Numbered from the stretch's first letter, positions 43,965-54,048 are shown. The stretch: 64,000 bases of DNA from Candidatus Obscuribacterales bacterium (GCA_020050685.1 JAGVKG010000016.1:62001-126000); one strand, 5' to 3'. Numbers and translations: made by a program. Notes: generated by a model not told the origin, from the sequence alone.

Positions 43965-45422
43965 ATGAATCGCATTATCGCGGCAACGCTTGCGCTCATC
44001 GCCAGTCTGGCTATTTTTCAGCAAACCGGCTTGGCAGAGGGTGACAACAAAGCGCCGGAAGGAATGACCCATGAGACAGTGGTCACTTTTAATGCGGGAC
44101 TAGCGGCTTACAAAGCAGAAAAGTATGAGGAAGCGCGGGACAAGTTTAAGGCAGTCTGTGATGCCTTTCCGGCTTGGGCGCCTGCCCATCGCATGTACGG
44201 CATGGCACTCGAACACACAGGCGACATCGAAGGCGCGCTGAGAGAAAAGCTGGTCTGCGAGTCCATGGAGCCAGGCAAGCCGGAAATAATGCTCTCTGTA
44301 GCTACAGCCTACCAAGCTGCAGGAAAGTTTGACGAAGCACTAGAAAAGTATCGCAAATACTTAGAACTTTATCCGGACAGCAAAGAGGCTCCCGCTGTCA
44401 AGGACAGCATGTTGCTGATTCAACGAGATCTTGGCACGGGCAAGAAGCCACGCAGCTCAAAAGGAAAAGACAATTACATCGATGAAATTGCCAGCAAGGG
44501 AGCATCGCGCTGGAGCGAATCACAAATGCCGCTATCTGTGTATATTAAAAGTGGCGAAGGCATAGCGCACTACCGCGACTCATTTGGCGATATTCTCAAG
44601 CAATCATTTGCCGCCTGGGCAGATGCATCAGAGGGAAGCATCTCATTTACTTTTACAGATAACGAAAAGAGAGCCGCAATTAGATGTTCTTGGGTGGACG
44701 ATCCCAAGGAACTCTCCAACTCCATGGAAGGCGGCGAAGCAATTCCGCAGCGAAATAACAAAGGTGAAATGGATAGGACCAGCATATTGATTCTCACTCG
44801 AGGATCAAGCGATGGCACAGAACCTACTGATGCTCACATTCGGCAAGTATGCTTGCACGAAATCGGGCACGCTCTAGGGCTTTGCGGGCATAGCTCTCAA
44901 CCAGGAGATGTAATGTTTGCTGTAGCCGCAGCAAAGCCGCATGATCAATTGTCTGAACGAGACAAGAAAACTATTTGCATGTTGTACGAAGCATCAAAAG
45001 GTTATATCCGCAGGCACCAAGTGAAATTTTCAGATCCAACTTCTCCCGAGGAGACAAGTCCCAGGAGCATGACAATCAGGCTCAACAGTCAAGGGCTAAA
45101 AGCTTCAGAGGAACACGATTACATCAAGGCAATCGAATTATTTCAAGAAGGCTTGAAGATTGATCCCAAGGATGAGACGCTCTATATCAATATGGGCGGT
45201 GCTTATGCCAAGCTCGCACAACAAGCGCTAAAGAAAAATCATTTGGTGCAAGGCGAAAAATATCTCAATTGGGCAGTGGATTGCATGGTCAAAGGCGGAA
45301 AAGAAAAATACGCCGCAGACTTTTGTAAAACCCTGATTCAAATTGCCAAAGCGAATCAAGATGGAACCGCCCTGGAAAAATACGAGAAAATGAAAACGGA
45401 ATTTGAAGCGGTAAAAAATTGA
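43965..45422 (+). CDS. Secreted TPR-flanked matrixin-like zinc metalloprotease
   Basis: 485 residues. A signal peptide, N-terminal TPRs (residues 35-140), a metzincin domain, then C-terminal TPRs (about 375-445). The zinc site is H298-E-I-G-H302-A-L-G-L-C-G-H309, a HExxHxxG motif in which the third His is one residue further than in classical matrixins, followed by the Met-turn PGDVMFA. Presumably a secreted endopeptidase. GAAGGA lies just before the ATG, and a palindrome lies upstream. Confidence 0.85.
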   Translation: MNRIIAATLALIASLAIFQQTGLAEGDNKAPEGMTHETVVTFNAGLAAYKAEKYEEARDKFKAVCDAFPAWAPAHRMYGMALEHTGDIEGALREKLVCESMEPGKPEIMLSVATAYQAAGKFDEALEKYRKYLELYPDSKEAPAVKDSMLLIQRDLGTGKKPRSSKGKDNYIDEIASKGASRWSESQMPLSVYIKSGEGIAHYRDSFGDILKQSFAAWADASEGSISFTFTDNEKRAAIRCSWVDDPKELSNSMEGGEAIPQRNNKGEMDRTSILILTRGSSDGTEPTDAHIRQVCLHEIGHALGLCGHSSQPGDVMFAVAAAKPHDQLSERDKKTICMLYEASKGYIRRHQVKFSDPTSPEETSPRSMTIRLNSQGLKASEEHDYIKAIELFQEGLKIDPKDETLYINMGGAYAKLAQQALKKNHLVQGEKYLNWAVDCMVKGGKEKYAADFCKTLIQIAKANQDGTALEKYEKMKTEFEAVKN

Positions 45423-45488
45423 GGTAGGTCGAGCAAATCATACGTCGACTCGTTCAGTAACTTCCACACTCTTTGTGGGTAAAATTAA

Positions 45489-46841
45489 TCACTTTCTCCT
45501 GCGTCGTCGGGGAAGCATGCTCTCATAAAGAGTACTCAAGTCCGCTTCGCGATCAAAGTACTTCTCCCAGGAATTTTCAATTTGTACACGCCTTGTTTCG
45601 GGATCATAGGAAGCAATGGAAATTGCATGTCTCTCTCGCCCAGTGGCCACAATTGGCTTCGCATCCTTGATCAATTCGGAGCCTATTTTAATTGATCCCA
45701 TTAGTGGCATATTCTTTTCATTCTGCATTTTTGTTAGCAGATCATGTAATTCACTTTCTGTGTCATATTCCAAAAGAGTCTTTCCTCTGCCATGCTCTTT
45801 GTGTGAAAGAACAAAATCGGATTTGGTACTACCGAGCAAATTGGCGTATAAGGAAGAGACTGCCGCCAATGGTATTTCGCCAGCGCCTTCTTGGCCGGAT
45901 CCAATTTCCGAAAGTGGAACAAGGGTTGCTTTATCTTTGGCTGTCTTCACCAAATGATCACCTAGATCTGGATCTTGAACATATCTCAAGGAGCCGCGCG
46001 CCACTCGTTCGGGAAACATACCGGTAACCGATTGTCCAAACAAATCGTGCGTGCCATATTCGATCACTTCCTTGGCGCTCTGCCAGTAGCTATTGATGGC
46101 TGCCAATTGAAATAATTGACTTGTATACGATCGATGCCAATCATTGGGAGGCCAAGATCTGGCATCTCGGTCCCTCTTAATGCTCAAATCATCTAATACG
46201 ATTTGCTGCCCACTTGCCAGCATTGTTCTGCCAGTAGTAGCCACATCCACCACAACTTTGACAGCCGCTGCAGGATCGCGCACCAGAGCTCGATGCTGAA
46301 CATTAGCAGTTAAGCAGGTTGGAGAATCACCTTGCGTCACTTGTCCAGGTTGAGCTACCAGCCTCAAGATATCAAATGCCAGCCGCTGCCGTTCCATTTC
46401 ACCAAGCATTTGATTATCAGTATCTTCTAATAGACGGGATACATGATGATAACAATGGGCCAACTCACTGCTGCTTAGCCCTCGATCATTCATGTTCTTT
46501 TTAACGCCAGCCTGATCAGGAAAGACAGAGCCTACAGGCAGTTTCAAAAGCCTGAACAATCTATTTTCTTGCAGCTCCAGATTGCTTTCTTCTGCGGAAT
46601 AGGTTTTATCTGGGCGATTAACAACTTTGTCTTTGTTGTGATTGACAAAATCATAAGAAACAGTAGCGACTTCCCCAAATTGTCCCAATTGAACCGAAAA
46701 GGCGGGATAGTCCTTGATCGCCTTTTCCTTAGACTTACCAGACTGTTCCGGCTGAGCTAAAGCAACCAAAGAAAGCTCAGGATTTGCCTGATTCTTTCCA
46801 GCCGGTTGGGGTTTCTCAAACCTATCGTCTTCTTTGACCAT
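45489..46841 (-). CDS. Putative papain/calpain-like cysteine protease
   Basis: Not a named family, but it carries a catalytic set like that of papain-fold peptidases. In the 450-residue form starting at ATG 46841 these are Q170 and C176 (QGDSPTCLTAN; the 6-residue Gln-to-Cys gap matches papain Q19/C25), H405 in RERHAISIASY and N423 in VQIENSW. The His-to-Asn gap is 18 residues (16 in papain). The N-terminus is Glu/Gln/Lys-rich. A 22-residue longer form from 46907 would add a hydrophobic segment (MILWAAAFVW). The C-terminus ends in RRRRRK. Probably co-transcribed with the hydrolase upstream. Confidence 0.6.
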   Translation of the reverse strand: MVKEDDRFEKPQPAGKNQANPELSLVALAQPEQSGKSKEKAIKDYPAFSVQLGQFGEVATVSYDFVNHNKDKVVNRPDKTYSAEESNLELQENRLFRLLKLPVGSVFPDQAGVKKNMNDRGLSSSELAHCYHHVSRLLEDTDNQMLGEMERQRLAFDILRLVAQPGQVTQGDSPTCLTANVQHRALVRDPAAAVKVVVDVATTGRTMLASGQQIVLDDLSIKRDRDARSWPPNDWHRSYTSQLFQLAAINSYWQSAKEVIEYGTHDLFGQSVTGMFPERVARGSLRYVQDPDLGDHLVKTAKDKATLVPLSEIGSGQEGAGEIPLAAVSSLYANLLGSTKSDFVLSHKEHGRGKTLLEYDTESELHDLLTKMQNEKNMPLMGSIKIGSELIKDAKPIVATGRERHAISIASYDPETRRVQIENSWEKYFDREADLSTLYESMLPRRRRRK

Positions 46842-46940
46842 TGTTTTCCCAATCTTCCAAACAAATGCAGCCGCCCACAAAATCATATTCCATGACAGCA
46901 GGGTCATCTAAACCTGGACTGTAGATTTCGAATTGGAACT

Positions 46941-48203
46941 TTACTTGTTCAACTTCATCGAAACCGGCGCCCCATGAGAGGCAGCGGATGTTTTTACGAC
47001 TTTTAAACAAGTGGCGCTATCATCGGATACAGGCACCTTCAAATCATTGTGCCAGCTCTCGTAACGTGTATAAACGTTTCCTTTGTGCGCTTCGCCTTTC
47101 ACCAATTCATACCCTTCAGGTGGTTTGCCAGAATTACTCATGCTTGCCACCAAAGAATATGGAAAGTGGTGCCCAACCCAGTGACGATCCAATTTGGTGA
47201 AATCTATCTTTAGGGCCGGCTGTTTGACGGGCTGCGCGCCTGTATCATCAATCGTCACTTCCTCAGAAACATCTTTCTTGAACATATTCAATACGGCTCC
47301 CGCATCTTCACCTAAGCGATAGTAGCCACCGTAAACCATTTGCGTAAAGGAAAGCACTTTATCTCTCTCGGAGAAATAAAGGCGAATCGCCACACCATCA
47401 TTTTGAAAGTGCATTACATCGTGTTGAAATACTTCTGCATCAATGTCGGGCGAAACTAAGGCAACGTCAGAGACTAAGTGTGTGCCGGAAAGCACTGGCA
47501 GGCCGCGAGCTAAAACGCGATTGCCCATGCTGTGTGCCACTAGCGTGATGCGAACAGGATTTTGCGCGGCAAAAGCTTCCATATCTTTCCAGAACATATC
47601 AAAGTGTTGTTGTGTCCACTCGCAGTTACCTTCATCTACGTGATACTTCTTGAGCTTGCCAATTGATGGCCAGGAATAAAGCACCATCGGACACTTCTTC
47701 TGATAAGCCAGCATCGCTGCGTCGAGCGCGGCATCATCAAATGGGTCAGCAGCACCGTGAACAAAAATACAAATCTGATTTGATCCGTTGCGCTCCATTG
47801 CTTGTTTCAAATTAGCAAAAAATTCTGCCTTATTTTTTTTTGGATCGCCAGTTTTGATCTTTTCAATTTCTGGTGCCTTATTGGCCGTGCTCTCTTTCCA
47901 ATCCAGCTTTTTCTCTGTGCCCAGGCTTGTCAGATCGCTATCCGCCTCGACAGTTATTTTGGCAGTGCCATAATTCATTAGGTGTTTACAATTGACAATG
48001 TACTTTCTGATACCAGAAAAACCAGACGAAGTCTCGGCGCGATCTGTGAGATACAAGACCGGAATCTGCACATAATGCTTTTCCATTTTCGTGCGCATTT
48101 TTGAAACTGCCGATTTAATCGGCCTTTCTGACGCACTGGCAATTTGCACGGCAATTGCTGCCAGCAAAAACGAAAGGAGAAGTATCCGGCTAAGCTTCAA
48201 CAT
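46941..48203 (-). CDS. Secreted alpha/beta hydrolase (DUF900-like)
   Basis: A signal peptide (MLKLSRILLLSFLLAAIAVQIAS) precedes a hydrolase with the oxyanion loop CIFVHGAADP, the nucleophile elbow TLVAHSMGNRV (Ser) and downstream FSERDKVL (likely acid region). YFSERDKV and LVSPDIDAEVF match esterase/lipase-type DUF900. ATG 48203 has an AGGTG site; the longer frame from 48308 lacks a signal peptide. It precedes the papain-like gene by about 100 bases and probably shares its operon. Confidence 0.85.
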   Translation of the reverse strand: MLKLSRILLLSFLLAAIAVQIASASERPIKSAVSKMRTKMEKHYVQIPVLYLTDRAETSSGFSGIRKYIVNCKHLMNYGTAKITVEADSDLTSLGTEKKLDWKESTANKAPEIEKIKTGDPKKNKAEFFANLKQAMERNGSNQICIFVHGAADPFDDAALDAAMLAYQKKCPMVLYSWPSIGKLKKYHVDEGNCEWTQQHFDMFWKDMEAFAAQNPVRITLVAHSMGNRVLARGLPVLSGTHLVSDVALVSPDIDAEVFQHDVMHFQNDGVAIRLYFSERDKVLSFTQMVYGGYYRLGEDAGAVLNMFKKDVSEEVTIDDTGAQPVKQPALKIDFTKLDRHWVGHHFPYSLVASMSNSGKPPEGYELVKGEAHKGNVYTRYESWHNDLKVPVSDDSATCLKVVKTSAASHGAPVSMKLNK

Positions 48204-48365
48204 AAATCTGACACCTATTTTTAACCAACAGCAGCAACCTATAACAGTACTCGCGACGGCAAATATTGCCCAATCATTGCTCGCTTGACAACGGGTCAAG
48301 TTGAGCAAGATTGTACTCGATTCAGCCAGTCTAAAGCGATTAGGGCAAAATCATTGAATCAGTCT

Positions 48366-48875
48366 CTAATTTGAAAGTCCTTCGATGTAACGCTCGACGA
48401 TATCTTGAGCCAGGGGGTAACTGTCGCCACCAAACCAGGTTGTATCGCGGAAGTAGTGAGCCTTACCGGTCCGGGCATCAAGCAATACCGGGAATTGCGA
48501 GAATCCGCAAAATCCCTTAAACAGCATATCCGGCGTCCGGGTCACATATTCAATTAAATTCCGGTCCACACGCTCCGTAGCGATACAGGTTACGAGGACG
48601 TAAGTACTAACCATATGCACGGGAAAAAAACTTGGGTATGCCCGCTTGGCATAACGAAAAGCAACATCGTAAAACCTTTCAAAGTCAGAAGGAGTCGGAT
48701 GTTGCTTATGAATGAGAAAGACGTGTTGAGGAATGCGAATCAGTTTCCAGTGAAAGCGGGAAGCAAAAATATCTGCCTCTGTTGCCGGCTCAATAGATAC
48801 TCGGCGCCAGACCTTAAAGTCAGACTCGGACAGCCGTGAGTCAATTGCAGAGCGAATTTCTGGGTAATTGTCCAT
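48366..48875 (-). CDS. Hypothetical protein
   Basis: 169 residues, no signal peptide, with a strong AAGGAA site. Mixed alpha/beta composition; LIRIPQHVFLIHKQ and YVLVTCIATERVD suggest a soluble domain. No family recognised. It is transcribed away from the paralogue pair at 49089 and separated from it by a long hairpin. Confidence 0.65.
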   Translation of the reverse strand: MDNYPEIRSAIDSRLSESDFKVWRRVSIEPATEADIFASRFHWKLIRIPQHVFLIHKQHPTPSDFERFYDVAFRYAKRAYPSFFPVHMVSTYVLVTCIATERVDRNLIEYVTRTPDMLFKGFCGFSQFPVLLDARTGKAHYFRDTTWFGGDSYPLAQDIVERYIEGLSN

Positions 48876-48932
48876 GAATTCCTTATTCCCAAATCACTGT
48901 ACTTCAAGATTGGTCAAATTACAATTTAATGA

Positions 48933-48980
48933 ACGAAAAACAGGTGCCCTTCTGATAAAGAAAAAGCACTTGTTTTTCGT
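48933..48980. repeat. 15-bp inverted repeat with 18-base loop
   Basis: ACGAAAAACAGGTGC (48933-48947) pairs with GCACTTGTTTTTCGT (48966-48980); one position is a G-U wobble in RNA. It lies in the gap between divergent genes (48876-49088), so it may be an operator region, a small-RNA hairpin or a terminator remnant. Confidence 0.6.
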
Positions 48981-49088
48981 GTATTATGGCTCCTTGGGTT
49001 ATACGTCAGATAGAACATTGTGAATATAGCCTTGTTGAATATTCCGTATATGCATTTACGTATGCGAAAGGTATTGAGAATCCACGAA

Positions 49089-50042
49089 ATGAATTGTCGC
49101 ATTCTTTCGATCGCAGTAATTCTCGCCACTTCAATTAATTCTCTGTCTCTGCCAATTCAAGCTGTTACTAGTAGTCCGAATGATGTTTTTCTCGACATCA
49201 TGATGACTCCGGAACGCAACAAAGAGGCAGAAGCGCAAGGCCAACTGCGTGCCGATGCGCAAGAGGCAGCCGAGATTTTAAATATTGCACCCTTAATTGA
49301 AAAACTTAGGCGGGAAAAATACAAAAAAGAGTCTGAAGCAACCATTCATTCGAAGGCTGTCCACAACACAAGACTTTTGTGCTTGTGGAAAATCATGATT
49401 GGCATGCAAGAAGTGCGGAAAGTTGTCGCCAATATTAATTACGATATGGCTAGATCGGAAGTTGCACTCGATACGCTAACACGCAAAAAGAACATGACTA
49501 CAAACTTGCTCAATGCGGCAAACTTCTTGCAGTTTAGTGTATCGGGAGTTGTGAGAAATTCCCTGGCGCTGAACCGCCTTTACACGGTCGACAACATAAT
49601 GTCGATAAACGAGTTTGGTCTCGGCACGATTATTCCCAGCGTAGGTTTGGTGCTACCCTCGCTTTTAAGTCGCAAAGTAGTTGCGCATCCAAATATGCTG
49701 GCTCATGTACTCAACCCATCTTATCGTCCTGCCGATGCAGATGTGAGCTATCTTTGGAAATTCATGCATTCAAAAGTTCCTGGGCATTGCATTTTAGACC
49801 CAGAGCATAAATATACCCGACGTGAATTGCTGATTAAACATTGGGAGAAATTTGCCGATTTGGATTGCAAAGACGAGAATCGCTTGAAGCAATTGACCGC
49901 GCTGCCTCTCGGAAATGAAAGCGTTACTGAAAGTATTCGAATTATCACACAAAGACTTGATTTACTCGCTGATATGAGAATTCATATCGAAGAATTTGAC
50001 GGTTCACTCTACGAACTTTATAAGGCGATATCATCAGATTGA
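49089..50042 (+). CDS. Secreted lineage-specific protein, tandem paralogue 1
   Basis: About 317 residues from ATG 49089, where a signal peptide (MNCRILSIAVILATSINS) begins; the frame is open from GTG 49020. Middle hydrophobic segment (NEFGLGTIIPSVGLVLPSLL) and helices elsewhere. Shares order and motifs with the next gene: ...AAEILNIAPLIEKL, ...NLLNAANFLQF, and a C-terminal RI..QR/TR-LLAD. No family recognised. Confidence 0.65.
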   Translation: MNCRILSIAVILATSINSLSLPIQAVTSSPNDVFLDIMMTPERNKEAEAQGQLRADAQEAAEILNIAPLIEKLRREKYKKESEATIHSKAVHNTRLLCLWKIMIGMQEVRKVVANINYDMARSEVALDTLTRKKNMTTNLLNAANFLQFSVSGVVRNSLALNRLYTVDNIMSINEFGLGTIIPSVGLVLPSLLSRKVVAHPNMLAHVLNPSYRPADADVSYLWKFMHSKVPGHCILDPEHKYTRRELLIKHWEKFADLDCKDENRLKQLTALPLGNESVTESIRIITQRLDLLADMRIHIEEFDGSLYELYKAISSD

Positions 50043-50080
50043 TTTGTTGGGAATAGAAATTGCTGAAAAAAAATCGAGAC

Positions 50081-51016
50081 ATGATAAAAATGACGAGAGC
50101 ACTACTGGTGGTGCTGGTTATTTTTGTTCAGGCGTTTTATCCCACAAACGTAATGGCAGAAGCAAGCGATGTCCCCCAAACGTTTGCCGGACGATATATT
50201 GCCGCAGCAAACAATCCATCTTCTCCCAGTGGTCTCACGCCTGCAGCCCGAGAGGCAGCTTCATTGCTTGGCATTCTTCCCAAGGTAGAACGTTTAATTC
50301 AAATCAGAAATTCGAAAACAGATCCGGATTCTGTACCCACTGATGAAGAAATGGATTTAAAAGTCGACGTTCTGGACAAAGTCTTGGGCGCTTCCCTAGA
50401 AGTGCGCATGATAACTGACAGAATTGACCGCGAGCTTACCTGGTCATTTGCCATTATGAACATGTTGCAAAGCAAGCGGCAAAGAAACCTCAACATTTTG
50501 TTTACAGCAAACTTTTTGGAAGCCGGCATTCTGGGAGTAATCGCCGGCGGCTATTTTTTGAAGAAGCAAGATCAAACTGGCATTGAAATTTTGCTGGTCT
50601 CAGCCAGTATAGGTTTGGGGCTAACGGCACTGTCAATCATGGGCAGTCGAAGCGGCAAAAGAAAAATTGATGGCAAAACCACCATTTTAGCTGATGTCTT
50701 TCACTTACCTCAACCTGAGCCAGAACATTCTTTTGGACTAATCACACGATTTCTCAATTCCCCGCAGCCGGATTCAAGCGATAACAAAACACGCATAGAA
50801 ATACTGGTTGATAATTGGAAGGAACACCGCTTCTTGCGCAAGATTGACGAACCAAACCTGGTGCGACTTGCTTCCGCCCAACCAGAGGCCCGTAAGATGA
50901 AAGAAAATATCGGGCTGATTTCCACCCGCATTCACATGCTTTCTGATACGCAATTATCAGTTGAGCAATTGGACATTGGACTCTTGGAACTTTTGCGAGC
51001 CACTAAACTAGACTAA
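50081..51016 (+). CDS. Secreted lineage-specific protein, tandem paralogue 2
   Basis: About 311 residues from ATG 50081. Signal peptide (MIKMTRALLVVLVIFVQAFYP). Homologous to the preceding gene: AAREAASLLGILPKVERLI, NLNILFTANFLEAGILG, LLVSASIGLGLTALSI, ISTRIHMLSDTQLSVEQLD. One or two membrane segments near the middle. A tandem duplication with divergence is likely. Function unknown. Confidence 0.65.
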   Translation: MIKMTRALLVVLVIFVQAFYPTNVMAEASDVPQTFAGRYIAAANNPSSPSGLTPAAREAASLLGILPKVERLIQIRNSKTDPDSVPTDEEMDLKVDVLDKVLGASLEVRMITDRIDRELTWSFAIMNMLQSKRQRNLNILFTANFLEAGILGVIAGGYFLKKQDQTGIEILLVSASIGLGLTALSIMGSRSGKRKIDGKTTILADVFHLPQPEPEHSFGLITRFLNSPQPDSSDNKTRIEILVDNWKEHRFLRKIDEPNLVRLASAQPEARKMKENIGLISTRIHMLSDTQLSVEQLDIGLLELLRATKLD

Positions 51017-51139
51017 TTGCTTGCTCGCTTCACATGGTCCACGCCAGGTGCGCAGAAGTTAGCTTAACTAATTCTCAAATCACCTTTTCCCGCCCTGCGC
51101 TTACCCGAGCCTGAAAGTGTTAAGACTTCAGTGCATTCG

Positions 51140-51170
51140 TAGACAACCATAGCTTGGAAACAGATATAAT
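51140..51170 (+). promoter_or_regulatory. Possible sigma70-type promoter of ybiT
   Basis: TAGACA at 51140-51145, a 19-base spacer and a perfect TATAAT at 51165-51170, 77 bases before the ATG of the ABC-F gene. The spacer is 2 bases longer than ideal, so the -35 is tentative. The rest of 51017-51247 shows nothing clear. Confidence 0.35.
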
Positions 51171-51247
51171 TCCATTTTGGCTGGCGTAATCGTGCGGTCA
51201 CTTTTACGTCCCCCAGATAGTTGTTCAGTTAAAGGGAATCTCCATTC

Positions 51248-52849
51248 ATGATTGTTGTAAGCGAACTTTCCAAAGGATTTGGTTCAAGGACATTGTTCGA
51301 CAATGTCTCAGTCAAATTTAGCCCTGGTAACCGTTATGGTCTCACGGGACCAAATGGTGCAGGCAAGTCTACTTTCATGAAGATCCTTTCCGGCGAAATT
51401 GAGGCATCTAACAGTGGCACTATCAGTCGTCCGCGCCGAGTCGGTGTCTTGAAGCAAAACCAATTTGCTTACGATAACGAGCGGATTATCGACACGGTTG
51501 TGATGGGCAACGAATTGCTTTGGAGTACCTTCAAAGAAAAAGATAGGCTTTGCGAACAGGCTGAGCATACTGAAGCAGAGATGCACAGACTGGGCGAGCT
51601 CGAGTCGATCATCGCTGATGAAAATGGCTACATGGCTGAGTTTGAAGCAGGCGAGATTTTGCGCGGCATCGGCATTCCCGATGAGCACCACGAAAATCTC
51701 ATGAGCACGCTGCCTATCGACTTCAAGTTTCGCGTCTTGTTGGCACAAGCCTTGTTTGGCGAACCGCAAGCCCTATTTCTCGACGAACCAACAAACCACT
51801 TGGATTTGGATTCAATTCATTGGCTTGAGGAATTCTTGCACGAATACAAAGGCATTCTGCTGGTAATTTCGCACGACAGACACTTCCTCAATTCAGTCTG
51901 CACTCACATTGCCGATATTGACTATGACACCATAATTGTTTACCCAGGCAATTACGACAGCATGGTTGAACAAAAAATGCAGGCACGGCAAACCGTGGAA
52001 GCAGCCAACAAAGACAAAGAAAAGAAGATTGCCCAATTGCAAGAGTTCGTCGCACGCTTTGCTGCCGGACAAAGATCAAGCCAGGTGCAATCGCGCAAAA
52101 AAGAAATGATTCGCCTGACACCGCAAGAACTTAAGCGATCCAACATTCAAAGACCCTTCATTCGCTTTGAGCAAGAACGTCCAATGGGACGCGAAATTGT
52201 CCGTATCAAACAACTATCCAAAGCTTTTGATGACAAAGTTCTCTTCAAGGATTTCACTTTGGACATCCACCGTGGCGACAAAATTGCCATCATCGGATCG
52301 AATGGTGTGGGCAAGACAACTTTGCTGCGCATGTTAATTGGTGAATTGCAGGCAGATAAAGGCAACATCCATTGGGGAGACCGCGCCAGCTGGAGCTATT
52401 ATCCGCAAGATTATCACCACGACATAAGTCCTGGCACCACTGCTTTAGATTGGCTGATGACATTTAGAGACAAGGAAGATGATGCGGTCATTCGTGGTCT
52501 TCTGGGCCGGATGTTATTTTCCGGAGAAGAGAGCCTGAAAGAAACTGACGCATTATCGGGTGGCGAATCAGCACGCTTGTTGATGGCGCGCATGATGATG
52601 CAAAAAAATCCGATTCTAATTTTGGACGAGCCAACCAATCACTTAGACTTGGAAGCTGTTTCCGCTCTTGCCGAAGGACTTTCACAATTCCCAGGCACGG
52701 TGTTTTTGGTCTCGCACGATCGTGATTTGATTTCGGATGTCGCGACCCGTATTTTGTCCTTTACGGACAAGGGTCTCGTCGACTTCGCCGGCACGTATGA
52801 CGAATACCTGCAAATGCACAAGTTTAAAGAACTGGTCAAGAAAAAGTAA
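51248..52849 (+). CDS. ybiT: ABC-F ATPase, YbiT type
   Basis: Soluble two-domain ATP-binding cassette protein that acts on ribosomes. Walker A GPNGAGKSTFMKI and GSNGVGKTTLLRM; Walker B LFLDEPTNHLDLD and LILDEPTNHLDLE; signature LSGGESARL in the second domain. The 533 residues and pieces such as NRYGLTGPNGAGKSTFMKIL and YPGNYD match E. coli YbiT closely. It has no membrane domains, so it is not a transporter. ABC-F proteins help stalled ribosomes or confer antibiotic protection. It lies alone, with its own promoter. Confidence 0.92.
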   Translation: MIVVSELSKGFGSRTLFDNVSVKFSPGNRYGLTGPNGAGKSTFMKILSGEIEASNSGTISRPRRVGVLKQNQFAYDNERIIDTVVMGNELLWSTFKEKDRLCEQAEHTEAEMHRLGELESIIADENGYMAEFEAGEILRGIGIPDEHHENLMSTLPIDFKFRVLLAQALFGEPQALFLDEPTNHLDLDSIHWLEEFLHEYKGILLVISHDRHFLNSVCTHIADIDYDTIIVYPGNYDSMVEQKMQARQTVEAANKDKEKKIAQLQEFVARFAAGQRSSQVQSRKKEMIRLTPQELKRSNIQRPFIRFEQERPMGREIVRIKQLSKAFDDKVLFKDFTLDIHRGDKIAIIGSNGVGKTTLLRMLIGELQADKGNIHWGDRASWSYYPQDYHHDISPGTTALDWLMTFRDKEDDAVIRGLLGRMLFSGEESLKETDALSGGESARLLMARMMMQKNPILILDEPTNHLDLEAVSALAEGLSQFPGTVFLVSHDRDLISDVATRILSFTDKGLVDFAGTYDEYLQMHKFKELVKKK

Positions 52850-53022
52850 ACAGCGACCCAATACAGAAATTCTGCGTGACAACCAGATGTCAACAACACG
52901 GGCTGAGATTTATGTCTGGGAACTTCTATCTTTGGTAGGCGAACCAGGAGTTTGGTCTAAGCACCCATTCTCACTGAGTATCTACTAATTTCCTCTGCCC
53001 GCGCCTAGTGTTTAATAGGGGC

Positions 53023-54033
53023 ATGAAAATAATTCGCTCTCTTATTCTTCCACTGGCGATGACGGCTTTGATGTTGCCATCTCTCAGCGCCTTGGCGCAG
53101 AGGAATCCTGGTCCCGAAGGACCGGGAGAGATTATCTACGATCGTCCTGAACCCGGCCCTGGTCCAGGTAGCTCATCAAACTATTCAGGTGGTGGTCTGC
53201 CCTACACTCCGCCGCAAGGGCCGCAGCAACTTCCTTTGTCCTCATTTTTCCCGCCGCATAACAATCCTTATGTCCCGCCAATCATGATACCGACGGATGC
53301 CACACTAGTAGATCCGCAATCAACAACTGGCGACATGCCAGTGCCACCACTTTACGATCATGTGGCAGCATTGAACGGGGTCCATCTGCTTCCAGACAGC
53401 AAATTTCCCAAGCAAAGCGATTGCAAAGGATCATCTGATTGGATAACGGTTAAATCCACTAAAGACACTTCCTACAAGCGCCTCAGCCCATATTCATTTG
53501 AGTTGGAGTCCGGCACTTTATTGGTGTCTGTAAAACACCCCTCACATCTGTGTTTAGTCAATACTCCCCTAGGTACATTAGCAGTTACAGCAAATGGTGA
53601 CGCTCAAATCAGCTTTATAGATGGTGTTTTGCGCATTTTCAATTTGGATGGGCGTGGCGACAACGTGATGGCGAAATTGGACAAAGGACCGTTTGCCGGA
53701 CCGGCCGATCCCACGGTTGCCTTAGCTGCAGGATATGAGATCATCGCATCCGAGCATAAACTTGGTAGAGTCGATCTTCGTCCAGCCGATGGCATTGCCA
53801 GAAGACGCTCCAAATTGATGGAGAACAATCACTTGGCCGTCAGCGAATATTCTTTGGAAAGTTTGCTCAACTCAAGCGTTTTGATTGCCGATATGAGCCA
53901 ACAAGCAACTGGCACCAAGGAAAGAAAAATTCTTGGCGACATGTCAAAAATGGCAGCTGTCCTCAATTATATGAATGGCTCGCAAGGCTACGTTGCGGAA
54001 TTTCCAAGATCTGATAGTCCCTCAGTCAAATAA
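53023..54033 (+). CDS. Secreted protein with FecR-like domain
   Basis: A signal peptide ([25 protein letters not shown]) and a Pro/Gly-rich linker ([19 protein letters not shown]) lead to a beta-rich domain, residues 130-240, with [28 protein letters not shown] in parts, which resembles FecR ('GRVAV...TPLGT...'). A helical C-terminus follows. ATG 53023 is preferred to GTG 53008. It is next to the CHAT gene with a 15-base gap; the two probably form one unit. FecR domains relay signals or bind surface sugars. Confidence 0.65.
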   Translation: MKIIRSLILPLAMTALMLPSLSALAQRNPGPEGPGEIIYDRPEPGPGPGSSSNYSGGGLPYTPPQGPQQLPLSSFFPPHNNPYVPPIMIPTDATLVDPQSTTGDMPVPPLYDHVAALNGVHLLPDSKFPKQSDCKGSSDWITVKSTKDTSYKRLSPYSFELESGTLLVSVKHPSHLCLVNTPLGTLAVTANGDAQISFIDGVLRIFNLDGRGDNVMAKLDKGPFAGPADPTVALAAGYEIIASEHKLGRVDLRPADGIARRRSKLMENNHLAVSEYSLESLLNSSVLIADMSQQATGTKERKILGDMSKMAAVLNYMNGSQGYVAEFPRSDSPSVK

Positions 54034-54048
54034 GATGCAACCATCAAT

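Noticed and set aside
45464-45478. Terminator between convergent genes
   Set aside because: The stem CCACA/TGTGG has only 5 bp and no T-run, which is too weak to claim.
52887-52988. Small frame of 33 codons between ybiT and the FecR-like gene
   Set aside because: No ribosome site and no similarity seen.
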